64,000 nucleotides of DNA from Fulvia fulva (lineage: Eukaryota; Ascomycota; Dothideomycetes; Mycosphaerellales; Mycosphaerellaceae), in the NCBI RefSeq assembly GCF_020509005.1, contig NC_063017.1:1550001-1614000 (forward strand). The letters run 5' to 3'. Of the stretch, positions 1-12,793 are shown piece after piece (the stretch's first letter is position 1; each line of letters begins with the position of its first letter). The notes under the pieces were generated by a model. The model did no database searches, was not told the origin of the DNA, and saw nothing but the letters and a program-made list of their open reading frames with translations. The position numbers were made by a program, and so were the translations under genes.

Positions 1-2156
1 GATACTATACTAGTAATATAGACGGAAGACTTCTTTCTATATATAGAAGGTCGTATAGTAGTATAGGCGGATAAGGACCCTAATATTACGCTATACCTAA
101 AGGATACGGGGTAGGTAAATACTTCCGAAGCCCGTATTAATATTATTAGTAGGGAGTTCAAATTATACTTTCGTACTACTAATATTATTACCGAGAAAGA
201 CGCTATAAGCGAGCTCGGCGAGCTTAAGTAAGACAAACATAAGACTCTATATAACTACAATAAGCGAATAGCGTAGATCCTTCGCCGTATAGGCGGGGAT
301 AATATCGAAGAAGGAGACTAGCCTACCTTATTACGGCTTTAGTAGTCTAACTTAAAGTACGCCGTACTTAAGTTCTAGTAAGGTTTATATAACTATAAGT
401 TGAATCTATAGCTTCTATAGAATAGCGGTCGGTTACTACGTACCCTTAATAAGACGTATTAGTAAGCTAAAGACGGTCGCGGGACTATAGAGATTATTGC
501 TCGTAAGACTAGGAGTAATAGTCTTAGTAAGAACATCCCCCTTCTTAAGAGGGTAGCGATAGTATTCGTTAGTAATAATCTCGTAGTACTAGAGCTTTAT
601 ACTTAGGTTACGAGAATAATAAATTCTTAGGTACCGCTAAGATACTAGCCGCTAGCCTATTGGTAGCCTATCTAGTAGGTTACGGAGATAATACGATACG
701 TACCTCCGTAGTAATAATAGCTTAAAGCTCTGCTAGCCTAGGTTATAGTCTATAATACGGAAGTTTAGCCTTAGTAACGTTAACTTAAGCTAGCGGCTCC
801 TACCTTATATTGCCTAAGTACGCCGCCTCGATAGAATTACCGAGCTTTATAGATACCTTCCGTACTACGCGGCGGTTATAGTAGATTTAATAGCCGTAAC
901 CGTAGTAACTTTAGAGGTTACTATAACCCTAGTAATACTTACTAGTCTATATAGCTATATTATTAGGAAGTAGTCTCCGCTACTCGTTAGTAGTTCCCTA
1001 GTTTCGACCTAACAAGATCTTAACACTATATAGTTAACGGCCGTTCGGTATATAATATTTAGCCTAGTCGTCCTATCTACTATAGATACGGAAAGCGATA
1101 CCTTAGTACGAGAATAGGTCATTTCGAGGATTACCCTAAGCTATAGACGTCGCCGCTAGAATAAGCTTTCCTCGAGTACCTTAAGTAGTACGCCTAGTAG
1201 TACCAATAATAGTAGATAGATATCGCTAAGGAAGTAGTACGCGAGTAATAGGAATAAGTCCGATAGTCGCTTATATAAGCTAAATAGGCTTCGTAGGATA
1301 CGTAAGCTCGTAACGCTAAGACTATAGCTATATAATAGGCCCCTATTACGCTTACTAGTACCGAGAGCGTAGATAGCGCCGAGACTTTCGCCGAGGGCGA
1401 TATAATAAGAGGTATTAGCCTTATTAAAGAGAATAATATAAATAATATCGATATAACGTCCGTAACCGCGGTAACCGCCGAGGATAAAGTTACTAAGTCT
1501 TCCGGCGCCTACCGCCTAAACGGCGAGGTTACGCCTTAACTAGGCGATAGTAGCGATAAGGCCGCTTATACCCTTAAAGTAGATAATAGCTCCGCCGAGG
1601 GTAAGGCTTAGCTCGAGTTTAAAATATAATATACCTCTAATAGTAACTCTAGTAAGGACGCTAACTCTAAAGAAGTCGATAGCGACACTAATACTAATAC
1701 TTTCGCCGAGATAGTAGACGTTCTTAATACGCGTACGAAGCGTTATTAAGTTACCTTTAGTACTAGCTACGAGTACCCGAGGATTACTCGCTAGATATTT
1801 ACTTACCGTCTAAAGATTTACTATCCGGCTTTACTCTTCCGAGCTTAGGTTAGAGCCTTTAAGAGTATCGCTAAGTAGATATAGCTAACGCTAAAGAGTA
1901 CGTATATTTATTATAAGCTACCGAAGCCTATCCGTAGTATAGTTACTAAGCCGCCGTTTAATATAAAGAGTATAATAATACGACTAGTCTCCCTATTTAG
2001 CTTAATAGATATATTATAGCTATCCTCCTACGTCTATAACGAAGTAAGATAGCTCGGTAGATAGCTACGCGAGCGTAATACTAGAAAGCCTATTACGCTA
2101 CCGTTCGCCCTTACTAACGGCGATACTCGTTATCGACTCGTACCTAAGGAAGTAGT
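1..2156 (+). mobile_element. Gypsy-C, left part (Gag), cut by window start
   Basis: This is a RIP-mutated + strand Gag-like region. The frame shows long stretches rich in Q, R and N with many TAG stops where Gln would be expected, and a zinc-knuckle-like remnant near 1078-1140 in which the Cys codons read as Tyr, followed by a GHFED motif. The element continues beyond the left edge. It is interrupted at 2156 by Copia-B and resumes at 13207, the flanking GTAGT being duplicated. Assignment to Ty3/Gypsy rests on the reverse-transcriptase remnant in the continuation at 13207-16330. The exact 5' end and LTR are not in view. Confidence 0.6.
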
Positions 2157-2176
2157 TATTAAATAGGTATAGTATA

Positions 2177-2394
2177 TGTTAAATAGGTACGAGTTGCGTA
2201 GTAGTAGAAGACGGCGGATCACATAAAAGACGAGGAAGGACCTAATGGGATAGCGTGTATCTATATATAGTATCGCCGGTGTTAGTATAGGTGTTTCAGG
2301 AGGGACAGCTATACTCAGGACTTGACTAGCAAGCCCTGATTACTAATCCCCCTAAGCACCTAATGTTGACCCTATGACCTACATATTCTCAACA
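2177..2394 (-). repeat. Copia-A 3' LTR (218 bp)
   Basis: Starts TGTT and ends AACA, giving the expected short inverted termini. It matches the 218-bp right LTR at 7409-7626 except for changes that are nearly all C-to-T or G-to-A. It keeps more CA/TG than the right LTR. Confidence 0.9.
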
Positions 2395-2428
2395 CTCCCA
2401 CTCAGGTCAGAAGGTCTCAAACAATCCC

Positions 2429-3295
2429 TTATACAAGCTGGAGCTGCCTTACAAAGTTTTGAAACTGCTGGCCATTGAGGGGCTTAGCCAGCCCATCAGC
2501 AACTATGTCCTTTATGTGGCAGTAATCCACTACAATTTTCCTTTGCCACGAGAGATTCCTGACATAGTGGTATGCAACATCAATATGCTTTGACCTGTCA
2601 TAGACATAGGCATCTTTGACAAAGGTCAAAGCTGCTTGGTTGTCACCTATAAGCTCCACGGGTCTCAGCTTATCAACAGTACTGCTTGCCTTGATCCTAG
2701 GTTGGAATGAACACTCTCTAACTAGGTCAGGACACCTCATCTCCCTAAGGACTGTAGCAAGAAACTGTGACTGCTTAGCTGCTGCATTCATGGCCATGAA
2801 CTCAGCCTCCATTGTTGATGTGGCAACAGACTTCTGCTTCCTACTCATCTAGGACACAGGTGATCCACAAAGGAACCACATATGTCCAAGGATTGAGACT
2901 CTGTCTGCCTTGTCTATAGCATAACCAGAATCTGAGTATCCCTAGAGAATACCTCCTCCTCTTCTGTACATCAAGCCCAGGTCCGGGTATGATCTCAGAT
3001 ACCTAGAGAGTTTCTTCAAAGCTCTAAGATGTTGCTTTGGAGGGTCAGCAACATATGAGCTGATTCTTCTAAGGGGGAAAGCAAGGTCTGGCCTTGTCAT
3101 TGTCATTAGCCACATCTAGATACCATTGCAACCCTGGTACTCCTGTTTGTTGCACCTCTCATCCATAGTAGCTGAAGGTCTCAGATCCTTATAGCTGTCT
3201 ATAGGTGAGAGTGTGGGTGTGGCCTTCTCTAGAGAGATGCCCATCTTGGCAAGGTTAGTTTGGATGTAGTGTCCTTAATCCAGCTTTACAGTGCC
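2429..3295 (-). pseudogene. Copia-A RNase H and RT C-terminal region
   Basis: The minus-strand frame 2429-2848 contains the Copia RNase H hallmarks: STMEAEFMAM, then the GDNQAAL motif, then RSKHIDVAYHY, ending at the element's terminal GLAKPL region. Upstream (2849-3295) the same polyprotein is interrupted by stops at CTAG sites, for example near 2849 and 2943, where Gln or Trp would be expected. These stops are also present in the copy at 39874-39985. RNase H degrades the RNA of the RNA:DNA hybrid during reverse transcription. Identification is by motif and is secure; function is lost through the stops. Confidence 0.85.
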
Positions 3296-4663
3296 TTAGG
3301 ACCTGTCTCTTGTAATCCTCATTCCAAGGATCTTCGTAGGTTCACCAAGATCTTTAATCTTAAACACTTTTCCAAGCTCAGCCTTAAACCACTGAACATC
3401 TAACAGCTTTGGAGCTGCAATGGGGATGTCATCCACATAGGTAAGGACTATGAGGTCTCTTCCTCTGTAGATGAGTAGGCATGGATCCACCTAGGACTAG
3501 GTGGATCCAATCTGTTCTAGCTTGGCAACACAGAGCTTGTTCCAATCTCTAGCTGCTTGCTTCAGTCTATACAGGCTTCTAAGGACCTTGAAGATCATAT
3601 TTGGTGGAATTTCAACACCTAGGGGTGGGATCATGTAGATGTCTTCAAGAAGGCTGCTTTCGGTGAAAGCATTGTTCACATCCACCTAGTGCATCTCAAG
3701 ATCTCTCTCACATACTACAGCCATGAAGACCCTAAGGGTATCATGCCTAACAGTAGGTACAAAAGTCTCTTCAAAGTCAACACCATATTTCTGTGAAAAC
3801 CCTCTTGCAACCAGTCTTGCCTTGAACTCTTCAATGGCTCCACTGATCATTCTTTTCACATCAAAAACCCACTTAGATGTAACCAGGCTTGCACCCCTTG
3901 GTGGTACAACTGGATCCAAGGTGTTGTTGCTTCCTAAGGCAATAAGTTCTTTCTGGATTGCCTCTTTCCACATATGTCCCCAATTGGGGTCTCCCACTGC
4001 CTCCTTATAGGACTTTAGGATTGGCACTTCCTGCTGGTAGGCTATGGCCTGCCTAACAGCAGCAAATGCATATCCCTCCACATCATTCAGGATTTCCTCA
4101 ACCCAGCTTATAGTTGGATCAAGATGAAACATCTGAGCAATCAATGCCCTATGATGCTTGGCTTCATGCTCAGCAAAGCTATCATCTTCATCCCCCCTTG
4201 ACCTCTTGTTGCTTGTAAGCTGAGGTGGCTGTTGAGGTTGATCCTCCTGAACAAGTTCCTCTTCCTTTTCTTTTCTTGGAGTCCCCTCTACTCCACTCTT
4301 CTGGTACACTCTAATGTCTTTTGGAGGTTGGGGAAGTTGCACAAACAGAGGCTTTGCCTGGAGCTGCTGTGGCTGCATTGATGAACTGGAGACCTGAGCA
4401 GGAGGTCTTCTAACGGGGTTTCTCTTCAGGGCTCTGCTTGACTGGTTTGTGAAGGTGATGCCAAGATCCATATCACCCCCCTTCTCATTCTCAAACCAGT
4501 CAACTTGCCCGTATGTTTTGATTGCTTTCATGTTAGGCTCCCAGAAGAGCCATTGCTTTGTGGTGTCCTCCACATAGCCAACAAAGACAACTTCTTTACC
4601 CCTATTCATGAGCTCGTCACTTCTCAAGCCTTGAGGTTGGGATCTCGGGTCTACACAGACCAC
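3296..4663 (-). pseudogene. Copia-A reverse transcriptase and integrase tail
   Basis: Three minus-strand pieces (3686-4663, 3497-3685, 3296-3490) form one polyprotein region broken by stops. The first holds the integrase C-terminal and linker region, rich in Q and P, then the RT start with WVFDVKRM and KARLVARGFSQ. The second has DVNNAF and the SLYRLKQAARDW motif. The third carries the catalytic YVDD box at 3428-3439. The stop at 3686-3688 sits where Copia elements have Gln before the DVN motif, as expected for CAG to TAG by RIP. RT copies element RNA into cDNA in virus-like particles. Confidence 0.88.
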
Positions 4664-4705
4664 TGCTTTACATCCCTAGACTCTCAAATGGTCAACTGAT
4701 GGTAC

Positions 4706-5461
4706 CTAGCCAGTGAAGGCTTCTTCTGGTGAAAGAGTAGTACCATCTATTATTGGTCCATTTGGAAGTCTGTTTCTGACCACAGTTTGAGCAATAAGGG
4801 CCTCTAGCCAGAGTTCAACTGGCATACTCGAGTCCTTAAGCATAGCTCTCACTATATTCTCAGAGGCTTGGATTGACCTTTCCACAGGTCCATTCTGAAG
4901 TGAGTTGTAGGCATCAGTTGTGTCCATCTGAATGCCAAACTCCTTCTCCCACTGTTTTAGCAAGGAAAGAATTTCCCTTGCACCATCACTACGGATTGCA
5001 GATAGAAAACACCTTGAGCTGTTCTCTACCTGAACCTTCCATTCCTTTAGAGCTGTAGGAGCATCACTCCTAGCCTTCAAAGGGATTACCCACTTCTTCC
5101 TCAAGAAGTTGTCTACAATCTCAAGCCAGTACTTGAAGCCAAGTCTTGAGACTGCACCTTGAAAAGGCCCACAGATGTCAATAGAGATGAGGGCCAGCCT
5201 CTCTCCTTTCCTCTCTGTGGCAGGTCCTTTGAACTTCCTCATGTTTGCAAGGGAGCAGACCTTGCAGTTCTGGTGTTCAGAAGGAACAGGAATGGGATCT
5301 TTCTTGTCAGTGACTCTATGCAGGTTTCTTAGCAGTCCCTTGCTAAGGTGTGCACATCTTCTATTCTATAGCTCCCACTGGTCCTGGGACTCAGTGGCAG
5401 TCATAGCCTGTTCCAATTCACACTCAAAATGTGTACCTAACTTGGACAGATCCAAGTCATA
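4706..5461 (-). pseudogene. Copia-A integrase core
   Basis: The minus-strand frame 4706-5242 shows the retroviral-type integrase core: SIDICGPF with the first Asp, then IRSDGAREI with the second Asp region, then NGPVERSIQ with the conserved Glu area. Upstream to 5461 lies the GAG-pre-integrase segment in a stop-interrupted frame. Integrase inserts the cDNA, which fits the 5-bp target duplication. The region ends at a TAG at the junction to the next frame near 4675-4705, which is shared with the second copy near 41703. Confidence 0.85.
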
Positions 5462-5464
5462 CTC

Positions 5465-6241
5465 CTATAGAGAGGCATATGCTTGAGGCATAGCTTCAAG
5501 CTGCTCTGAAACACTTTGAATGAATGGAACACCCCCTCTCAGCTTTGTCTGGACAACAGGTTTTCCAGAAAGGGATTTAAGGGTGAAACTGGGTGGTTGG
5601 ACAGCAAATTGTTGGCTGAACTGATTCCAAGAACCAAGACTAACTCCAAGGCCAGGAACAAACAAGACATTTTCTAAGACAATTTGCTTTCTAGAAGGAC
5701 CACCCATTACTGCACTTCCCATATATGTAGCTTGTAGATAGCCACCCCCAACCTTGATCCACTTCCTCTTTTGAAGAGGCTTCAGTGTCCTGAATAGTGA
5801 ATCTTGGTCAGTCATATGTGATGAAGCACAAGAGTCAAGCAACCACTCGGACGAGGGGTACTTGCCCTTGGCTTCCACAGTAGAATGGGCAACCTCATCA
5901 ACATCATCATCTTCTGATGGTATCTCAGAGTCTGATGCGTCTTCCTGGGTCGCACGGGCCCTTGCAGGCTTCTTACTAGAGGAGGCCTTTGGCTTGCGGC
6001 TCTCCTTCATCTGCTTTACAAGGTCCGTCATCACCTTAAGGACATCACGAAGGTTTAGTGATGATGACCTCCTACGAGGTGGTGACGGTTGTCTCTTAGC
6101 AGGGTAGGTAACCCTAGCTAGTTTGTCCTTGTTCCTAACAGCCTGCTGAGCTGCAGAAAGGTGTGGGCACTTGCTCATAAAATGGTCACTATTGTAGAGA
6201 TGGCACGTGAGCTTGCCCTGGAAACCCTTCTTAGCGAACAT
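5465..6241 (-). pseudogene. Copia-A zinc knuckle and protease
   Basis: The 258-residue minus-strand frame begins with a zinc-knuckle remnant, CHLYNSDHFMSKC, where the second Cys is Tyr, as expected from TGC to TAC by RIP. A basic, serine-rich linker follows, then the aspartic protease start LLDSCASSHMT (Copia D-S/T-G-type site here reading DSCAS) and a C-terminal pre-integrase part. The original Gag start lies upstream beyond 6241. It is too damaged to be functional: the knuckle lacks a metal ligand. Confidence 0.82.
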
Positions 6242-7390
6242 GGCTGTCCCTTAATGAATCATTGATTCTTGCTTCTCCCTAAGAATTGCAAGAATGTCTT
6301 ATAGTGAGAGATTCACCTAGGCATCAATTGCATCGCGAATTGAGCCAAATGAGTCTAGCAGAGCTACTAAGAGTTGCTAGATCTTTCTGTCCTTAGTCTT
6401 GATGTCTTAGAACTGAGGCGAGATTAAAACAGCCCTCCTTACAATTGAGCTAAGCTCCTACTAGGCGTCATCTATTGACTGGTACTCTGTCATCACGAAA
6501 TTGGTGTATTGCTGAAGCAAACTTCTTCTAGTAGCCAGAAGTCTTCTCTTATATTTGGCTTTAGCCTATTCCTACAACTCCTTCGTATACCGGATCTCGT
6601 ATATCATCTCTTGATCATCTGTCGACAGACAGATGTACATCTTATATAGGGCCGTTACATTGTGCCGTCTGTACGATGCCTTCCTTATCGCTTGATCCAA
6701 AGGAAGGGATAACTCCGATGATGTAGAGGGTGTCGCTATCGATAGGGTTGTAGCGGGAATGTCCGTAATGATGTCTTCGAGGACCTAGTCAACCTGCTTT
6801 GATACTAGGTATATTCTTATCAGCTTGAACTATGTTTCGTGGTTCTCTCTTGTTAGAAGAGGTGCTGCTCTCTTTCTTATAAACCTAGTCTCGTTCTCTA
6901 TTTTTTGTAAGTTAAGGGAAAGGTTAGCTGCCCTTAGGTAAAAGGATGTATTCGGTCGTACGCGATCGGATCGAAGTGGGATAAACCGAACGCGAGGTTG
7001 ATAGCGGAGAGGATGGCTATCCGCCGGGAAGAGGAGGAAAGTCGGTCGGTAAGGATCGTATTAGTACTAAGACACTGTAGCGTAACTCTCTTAGTAGAGG
7101 GGGTTTCTAAGACACTACGGCTCTCTTAGAATAAACAGTTAGTCGATACGAACGCGATGTCCGGAGAGCGACTCTTCTTAGTAAGCTCGCCTACTTGTCT
7201 AAGGTATTAGTATAGGCTCCCTAACTCGGAGTCTAATAGTGCCTTACTAGGCTCTTTCACGTCTTATATATACCTATAGCACGGCTATAGCTTCCTATAT
7301 AATGCGGGTGCGGCCTCTAGTCTGCCTTCCTTTTGTTCTAAAGAGGAATAACTCTAATACGACTTTATCGAGGGTGAAACACCGAGTTGC
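6242..7390 (-). pseudogene. Copia-A Gag N-terminal half, heavily mutated
   Basis: This fills the space between the readable zinc-knuckle frame and the primer-binding site. No long frame survives on the minus strand. CA/TG loss increases towards 7400. The same region in the related copy (43170-44377) is equally decayed. Assignment to Gag is by position only. Confidence 0.6.
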
Positions 7391-7408
7391 TAACCCGGGC
7401 TTATAACC
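7391..7408 (-). promoter_or_regulatory. Copia-A primer-binding site, initiator-tRNA-Met half type
   Basis: The plus-strand sequence TAACCCGGGCTTATAACC abuts the 5' LTR. Apart from one CA-to-TA change it corresponds to the anticodon stem-loop of eukaryotic initiator tRNA-Met (GGGCUCAUAACC). Copia elements are known to prime with an internally cleaved initiator tRNA half rather than the tRNA 3' end. The same site occurs next to the LTRs at 12777-12793 and 44378-44395. Confidence 0.75.
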
Positions 7409-7626
7409 TATTAAACAGGTACGAGTTACGTAGTAGTAGAAGACGGCGGATCACATAAAAGACGAAGAAGGACCTAATAGGATAGCGTATATCTATATAT
7501 AGTATCGCCGGTGTTAGTATAGATGTTTTAGAAGGGACAGCTATACTTAGGACTTGACTAGTAAGCCCTGATTACTAATCCCCCTAAGCACCTAATGTTG
7601 ATCCTATGACCTGTATATTTTTAATA
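7409..7626 (-). repeat. Copia-A 5' LTR (218 bp)
   Basis: Matches 2177-2394 over its whole length. It starts TATT and ends AATA, i.e. both TG...CA termini have been changed to TA. It is flanked on the outside by GTATA. As the 5' LTR it would have held the promoter. Confidence 0.9.
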
Positions 7627-8019
7627 GTATATATATATACGGAAGTTAGGACACGTAATAGGGAAGGAGGAAGGACTAATATAGTATACGAAGGTATATA
7701 GTAGAATAGTATTTAGTACTAAAGGTGTCTCTACTATCGGTATAGAGACTACGTCTTATATACCTATATAGAGGGATATTACTCTAGTCCTAGTTCTGTT
7801 TTACTACGCCTTATCGGTTTTACCTATATCTTATCCTACGACGGCAGTTCCTCCGACAGTCTCGTACTAACTAGCTAAGCGACTTTAGGTCCTCTAAGTC
7901 GCTCCTACTATTCGTACGGTGTCTCGGTAGTATTACCGTACTATTGTCTCGACTAGCTTAGTATATACTAAGTTAGTCTTAGTACCGTACGATATACCTA
8001 CTAATCTATATTCGTAATA

Positions 8020-11000
8020 CTCCTACTTAGGTCGTAAGGTAAGGAACGATTGTTCCTACTATACTAGCTATAGCTATCGTACGAAGGTCTAGAACTAGGG
8101 AACGGCTAGCGGTTTAGTTAAACTATCTGCTACTATCTCCTTAGTATAGTAGTACTCTACTTTGATCTTCCTCTACTACTAGAGGTGCCTAATATAGTTA
8201 TAGGTAACATTAATATACTTAGATCTTTCGTAGATATAGGCGTCCTTAACTAAGGTTAGAGCCGCCTAGTTATCTCCTATAAGGCGTACTAGTCTTAGTT
8301 CGTCGACGGTGCTCTTATCGGCTAGGACTATTAGTTAGAAAGAGTAGTCTCCTACTAGCCCCGGGTAGTTTATCTCTCGGAGGATAGCCGCTAGGAACTA
8401 GGATTGTTTCGCGGCGGCGTTTATCGCTATAAACTCTACCTCTATAGTAGAGGTTACTATAGACTTTTACTTCTTACTTATCTAGGATATAGGTGTACCG
8501 TATACTAGCTAGACATATCCTAGAATTAAGACCCTATCTACTCGATCTATCGCGTAGTCGGAGTCTAAGTATCTAGTTAGGGTACCGCTACTATATCTAA
8601 ATATTAACCCTAGGTCGGGGAACGACCTTAGGTATCTCGAGACCTTCTTTAGTACTTTTATATACCGCTTTATTAGATCCGCGACATATGTGCTAGTTCT
8701 CCCGAGTAGGAAGGCTAGGTCCGGTCTCGTTATAGTCATTAGTTATATCTAGGTCCTATTATCGCTCTAGTAGTTATCCTTACTATATCTCTCGTCGTTC
8801 GGGGCTATAGGACGGAGATCATCGTACATATCTATTAGCGAGAGTATTAGGCTTGCCTTTTCTTTTGCTATATCTATTTTAGTAAGGGCCTTACGGATAT
8901 AATAGCCCTAGTCGAGTTTTAGGGTACCGTTACGCCTATCGCGAGTGATCTTTAGTCCTAGTATTTCCTCCGGTTCCCCGAGATCCTTAATATTAAAGTA
9001 TTACGCGAACTACTTCTTAAACTATTAGATGTCGGCTAACCTTAGTACTATAATAGGTATGTCGTCTATATAGATAAGTAGTATAATGTCTCTCTTAGTA
9101 TAAGTTAGGAGATATAGGTCTACCTCGGACTAGTAGAAACCTATTTTAACTAACGTAGTAATATAGAGCTTGTTCTAGTCTCTAGCTACCTACTTTAGGC
9201 CGTAGAGACTCCGGAGTATCTTAAGGACCGTATTTAGTAGGATTTCGACTCCTAGTAGGGGTTTTATATAGATGTCTTCGGCTAGGTAGCTTTAGGTAAA
9301 CGTATTGTTAACGTCGACCTAGTATATCTCGAGATCCCGCTCGTAAACTACTACTATAAAGACCCTTAGGGTATTATAGCGTACTATAGATACGAATGTC
9401 TCTTCGAAGTTAACGCTAAATTTCTATAAAAACCCTCTTACGACAAGTCTTGCCTTGAACTTTTCAATTGCTCCGCTAATAAGTCTCTTTACGTTAAAGA
9501 CCTACTTAGAGGTAACTATATTCGCCCCCCTTAGAGCGATAGCCGTTTCCTAGGTATTATTACTTAATAATAAGAGTAGCTCGGTATTAATAGCGTCCTT
9601 CTATAAGTAGCCCTATTTAGGATCCCCTACCGTAGCCTTATATATCTTTAGGATAGGTACTTCCTATTAGTAGGCGATACCGGGTCTGAATGTAGTAAAG
9701 GCGTGTTCTTAGACTTCGTCGAACAGTTTCTCTACCGTAGCTATAAATATACGTTCGTCGGTATTAGTAAGTCTATTGTTTACCTATAGTAGTTAGTAGA
9801 ACAAAGCTATTATAGCTTTGTAGTACTTAGCCTTATAGTCCTAGTCCTAGCCGTAGTTATCGTTAGGATCCCTAGTCCTTTTCCTCCGGACGATTAGTTC
9901 CGGTAGCTCCGAGGTTTCCTCGATCTTCTTATAGTCCGCGATATTATCTAGTCTACCGGGGAGTTAGATATAGAGCGGTCTTAAGACAGTTAGTCCTTTG
10001 TCCTTAGCCGTAGCGGGTTCGGTCTCTACGTAGAGAGTAGGGATTAGCTAGGTCAGTTCTTCTATAGAGGACTCGGCTACTTTAGTAGTAGAAAGTTAGG
10101 GTATTTTATACCCTATCTCGCTTACGTTACTCTCGTCGGGCCTAGGTATTATACTACCCGAGAATCGTAAGATTGCTATCGGGGCATCCGCTAGTCGCTA
10201 AACTAGTAGTAGTCGCGAGACCGCCGGTAGTCGACCGACTAGCCTTCGTTCGGGTACCTTACTAGGTTAGTTTATAAAGGAGACACCTAAATCTAGATCT
10301 CCCCCCTTCTCGTTTTCGAACTAATCTACTTGGCTATACTACCTAATAGCTCGTATATCTAGCTCCTAGAACCACTATTACTTAGTCGATTAGCCGTATC
10401 TAACGAAAACAGCTTCCTTACCCTAGTTTATTAACTTATCCTATCGTAGCCCTTTTAGATATAATTTCGGTTCTACGTAAACTACTACCCTATAATCCTA
10501 TACTCTTAGGTAATCTACCGTCGGTATTTTGCTAGTAAGTACTTCTTCCGGCGAAAGTTAGATACCGTTAAGTAACGGTCCGTTCGGTAGTAGGTTACGT
10601 ATAACCGCCTATACCTCTAGCGCTTTAGGCTAGAATTCTACCGGCATCCCCGATTCCTCGAGTATTACGCGGATCGCGTTCTCCGATACCTAGATTAACC
10701 TTTCTACTACTCCGTTTTGTATAGAGTTATAAGTATCCGTCGTATCGTATTAAATCTCCGATTCTTTCTCCTATTCTTTTAGAACTATTAGTAGCTTAGG
10801 TATATTATTACTCCGTACTACTCTTACGTAGCATTTAGATGCTCTCTCTATAGTTAGCCGCTATTATCGTAGTGCTTACGGTACGTCGGATTTATTCTTA
10901 AGCGGGATCACCTACTTCTTTCTTAAGAAGTTATCTACGATCTCTAGCTAGTAATTAAAACCTAGCCTAGATATCGTATTTTCGAAGGGTCCGTAGATAT

Positions 11001-11590
11001 CGATAGATATAAGCGCAAGTCTTTCGTTCTTTCGTTCTACGATAGCGCCTTTAAACTTCCGTATATTCGCGATAGAGTATACCTTATAGTTATACTCGTC
11101 CGGGATAGGAATCGGGTCCTTCTTATTACTTACTCTATAGACGTTCCGGAGCAATCCTTTACCTAGGTATACGAATCTTCTATACTAAAGCTCCTACTAA
11201 TCCTCGGTAGTTACTACGGCTAGAGCTTCCTCGTATAGTATCTCCGGGGGTCTATTATCTACCTAGTTTAGGGAGTCGGATATCGAAGATACTACCGGTA
11301 CCCCCCCTTATAGTACTGTTCGTACGATAGGCTTTCCGCTCTTATACTTAAGTATAAAGTTTAGAGGTTCGATATCGAATTACTTACTAAACTACCTCTA
11401 TAAAACTAGATTAACTCCGAGATTAGGAATAAATAAGGCTTTCTCTAGCGTAATTTGTTTTCCCGTTAGTCCTCCTATAGTTACTATTCCTTTATAGAAT
11501 ATATCTAGGTACCCCCTACCGACTTTATTTACTTTCCTTCTCGCTAGTTTCCTAAGCGATCTGAATAGAGACTTATTATTAGTCATATAT
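8020..11590 (-). pseudogene. Copia-B pol region, RIP-destroyed
   Basis: Minus-strand remnants follow the same order as Copia-A: protease area at 11398-11586, GAG-pre-integrase and integrase start with LALISIDIYGPF at 10948-11154, RT between about 9040 and 9500, and RT/RNase H with TRPDLAF at 8509-8739. Nearly all Gln and Trp codons are stops. It aligns visibly with Copia-A along the length, for example 9440-9560 against 3790-3900. Confidence 0.8.
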
Positions 11591-12776
11591 AAGGAGGTAT
11601 AGGAGTCTAGTAACTATTCGGAGGCGGGAAACTTACCTTTTATTTTAGTAGTAGAATAGGCGACTTCGTTATCGTATATTTCCTCGGTATCGCTTTCTTA
11701 TAAGGTATAGGCCCGTATCGCCTTTACCTTTGTCTTGTTATCGGATTAGCTTCTCCTATCCTTCTACTGTTTCCTAGACTTCTTAAGGGCGTTTTAGGCT
11801 TTCTCTAGATCCCGGACTAGCTCTTCGTAGGACTTCTTCTCCGGTTACTTCTAGGTGTTCTTCTTTTTAATAAACTCCTTTACGGAATCTAGTTCCGGGA
11901 ACGATATAACTAGGTAGTTACTATCGTAGATAAAGTAGCCGCTCTTACCCTCTTACCTCTAGGAGTATAGAGCGGTCTCGCCCTTACTCTCTTAGATCCG
12001 TAATTCGTAGGATTTAAGCAAGGTTATAGCGGATTCCTAGCCTAGGTTTAGCTAGGCTAGGATAGTGTCCCTAGTACTAGCGTAGACGTCCGGGAGGCTG
12101 CTTAGTAGGTACTTAAACCTCCGGATAGGGTCCTTATAGTAGGTCTCTTGACTATCTATTTCGGCAATTTATATAGATAGGTTACCTAGATATATCTACC
12201 CTTATCTAATTGTCTAATCGTCCGGTAGCTTAAACGATACTAGCTGTTTTATAAGCGCTACTACGTGTACCTTATAGACCTTACTATACTTCTTCTATAG
12301 AAGTTTCTAGATCTCTTTCGCATCTCGTATGTCTAAGATTTCTTAGTTATCCTCCTCGGACAAATATACTAAGATAGTATATCTCGCTATACCGTTCGCC
12401 TTCGAAGTGATCTTAGGCGTAACGGATTCTAGGAGATTAGCCGACGAGTCGTCGATAACCTAGAATACCTCCCGGCTTTCGAGATAGTCTCGTAGTATAA
12501 CAAACTAGCGCTTCTAGTTCTTACGAGTAAGGGTAGGGCCGACCTTCCGGGGGCCCTCGTAACTCGTTAAGTCTTCTATAGCGAAGGTAGCCTTAGATAT
12601 ATAGCAAGCTCTACTTGACTACGGTAGTTAGAATAAGCTTAGACTCCCCGAGTCTATTAGTAGCGTTCCGTATAGTAGACTCCCCGAGTCTATTAGTACG
12701 TTACCGTACGGATTCCGGGTATAGAGTATAATACCCTACGTCGTACTTCCTTAGTATATCGATATCCTATTAAGCA
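11591..12776 (-). pseudogene. Copia-B Gag region, RIP-destroyed
   Basis: Lies between the protease remnant and the primer-binding site, so by position it is Gag. No open frame survives. There is a local tandem-like repetition of a segment containing CTCCCCGAGTCTATTAGTA around 12640-12700, which may be a small duplication. Confidence 0.55.
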
Positions 12777-12793
12777 AACTCGGGCTTATAACC
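12777..12793 (-). promoter_or_regulatory. Copia-B primer-binding site
   Basis: AACTCGGGCTTATAACC directly abuts the 5' LTR at 12794. As in Copia-A it corresponds to the anticodon region of initiator tRNA-Met after a CA-to-TA change, so both Copia families share the half-tRNA priming mode. Confidence 0.7.

Larger units (their letters stand above)
2177..7626 (-). mobile_element. Copia-A, full-length Ty1/Copia element, youngest insertion
   Basis: A 5450-bp element with 218-bp LTRs (2177-2394 and 7409-7626) and target-site duplication GTATA at 2172-2176 and 7627-7631, inside the LTR of Copia-B. It is transcribed leftward. It keeps long readable frames on the minus strand between 2429 and 6241, broken by a handful of TAG stops, and retains many CA/TG sites; the Gag end towards 7400 is more mutated. 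Domain order Gag, zinc knuckle, protease, integrase, RT, RNase H identifies Copia. A second, 3'-truncated copy lies at 39705-44617. The broken frames make autonomous activity unlikely. Confidence 0.92.
2157..8019 (-). repeat. 3' LTR of Copia-B, split by Copia-A insertion
   Basis: The first 20 bases (2157-2176, starting TATTAAATAGG from an original TG end) are followed, after Copia-A and its duplicated GTATA, by 7632-8019. Joined, the two pieces give 408 bp, the same length as the intact partner LTR at 12794-13201, and they match it along their length. This proves the order of insertion: Copia-B first, Copia-A second. Confidence 0.88.
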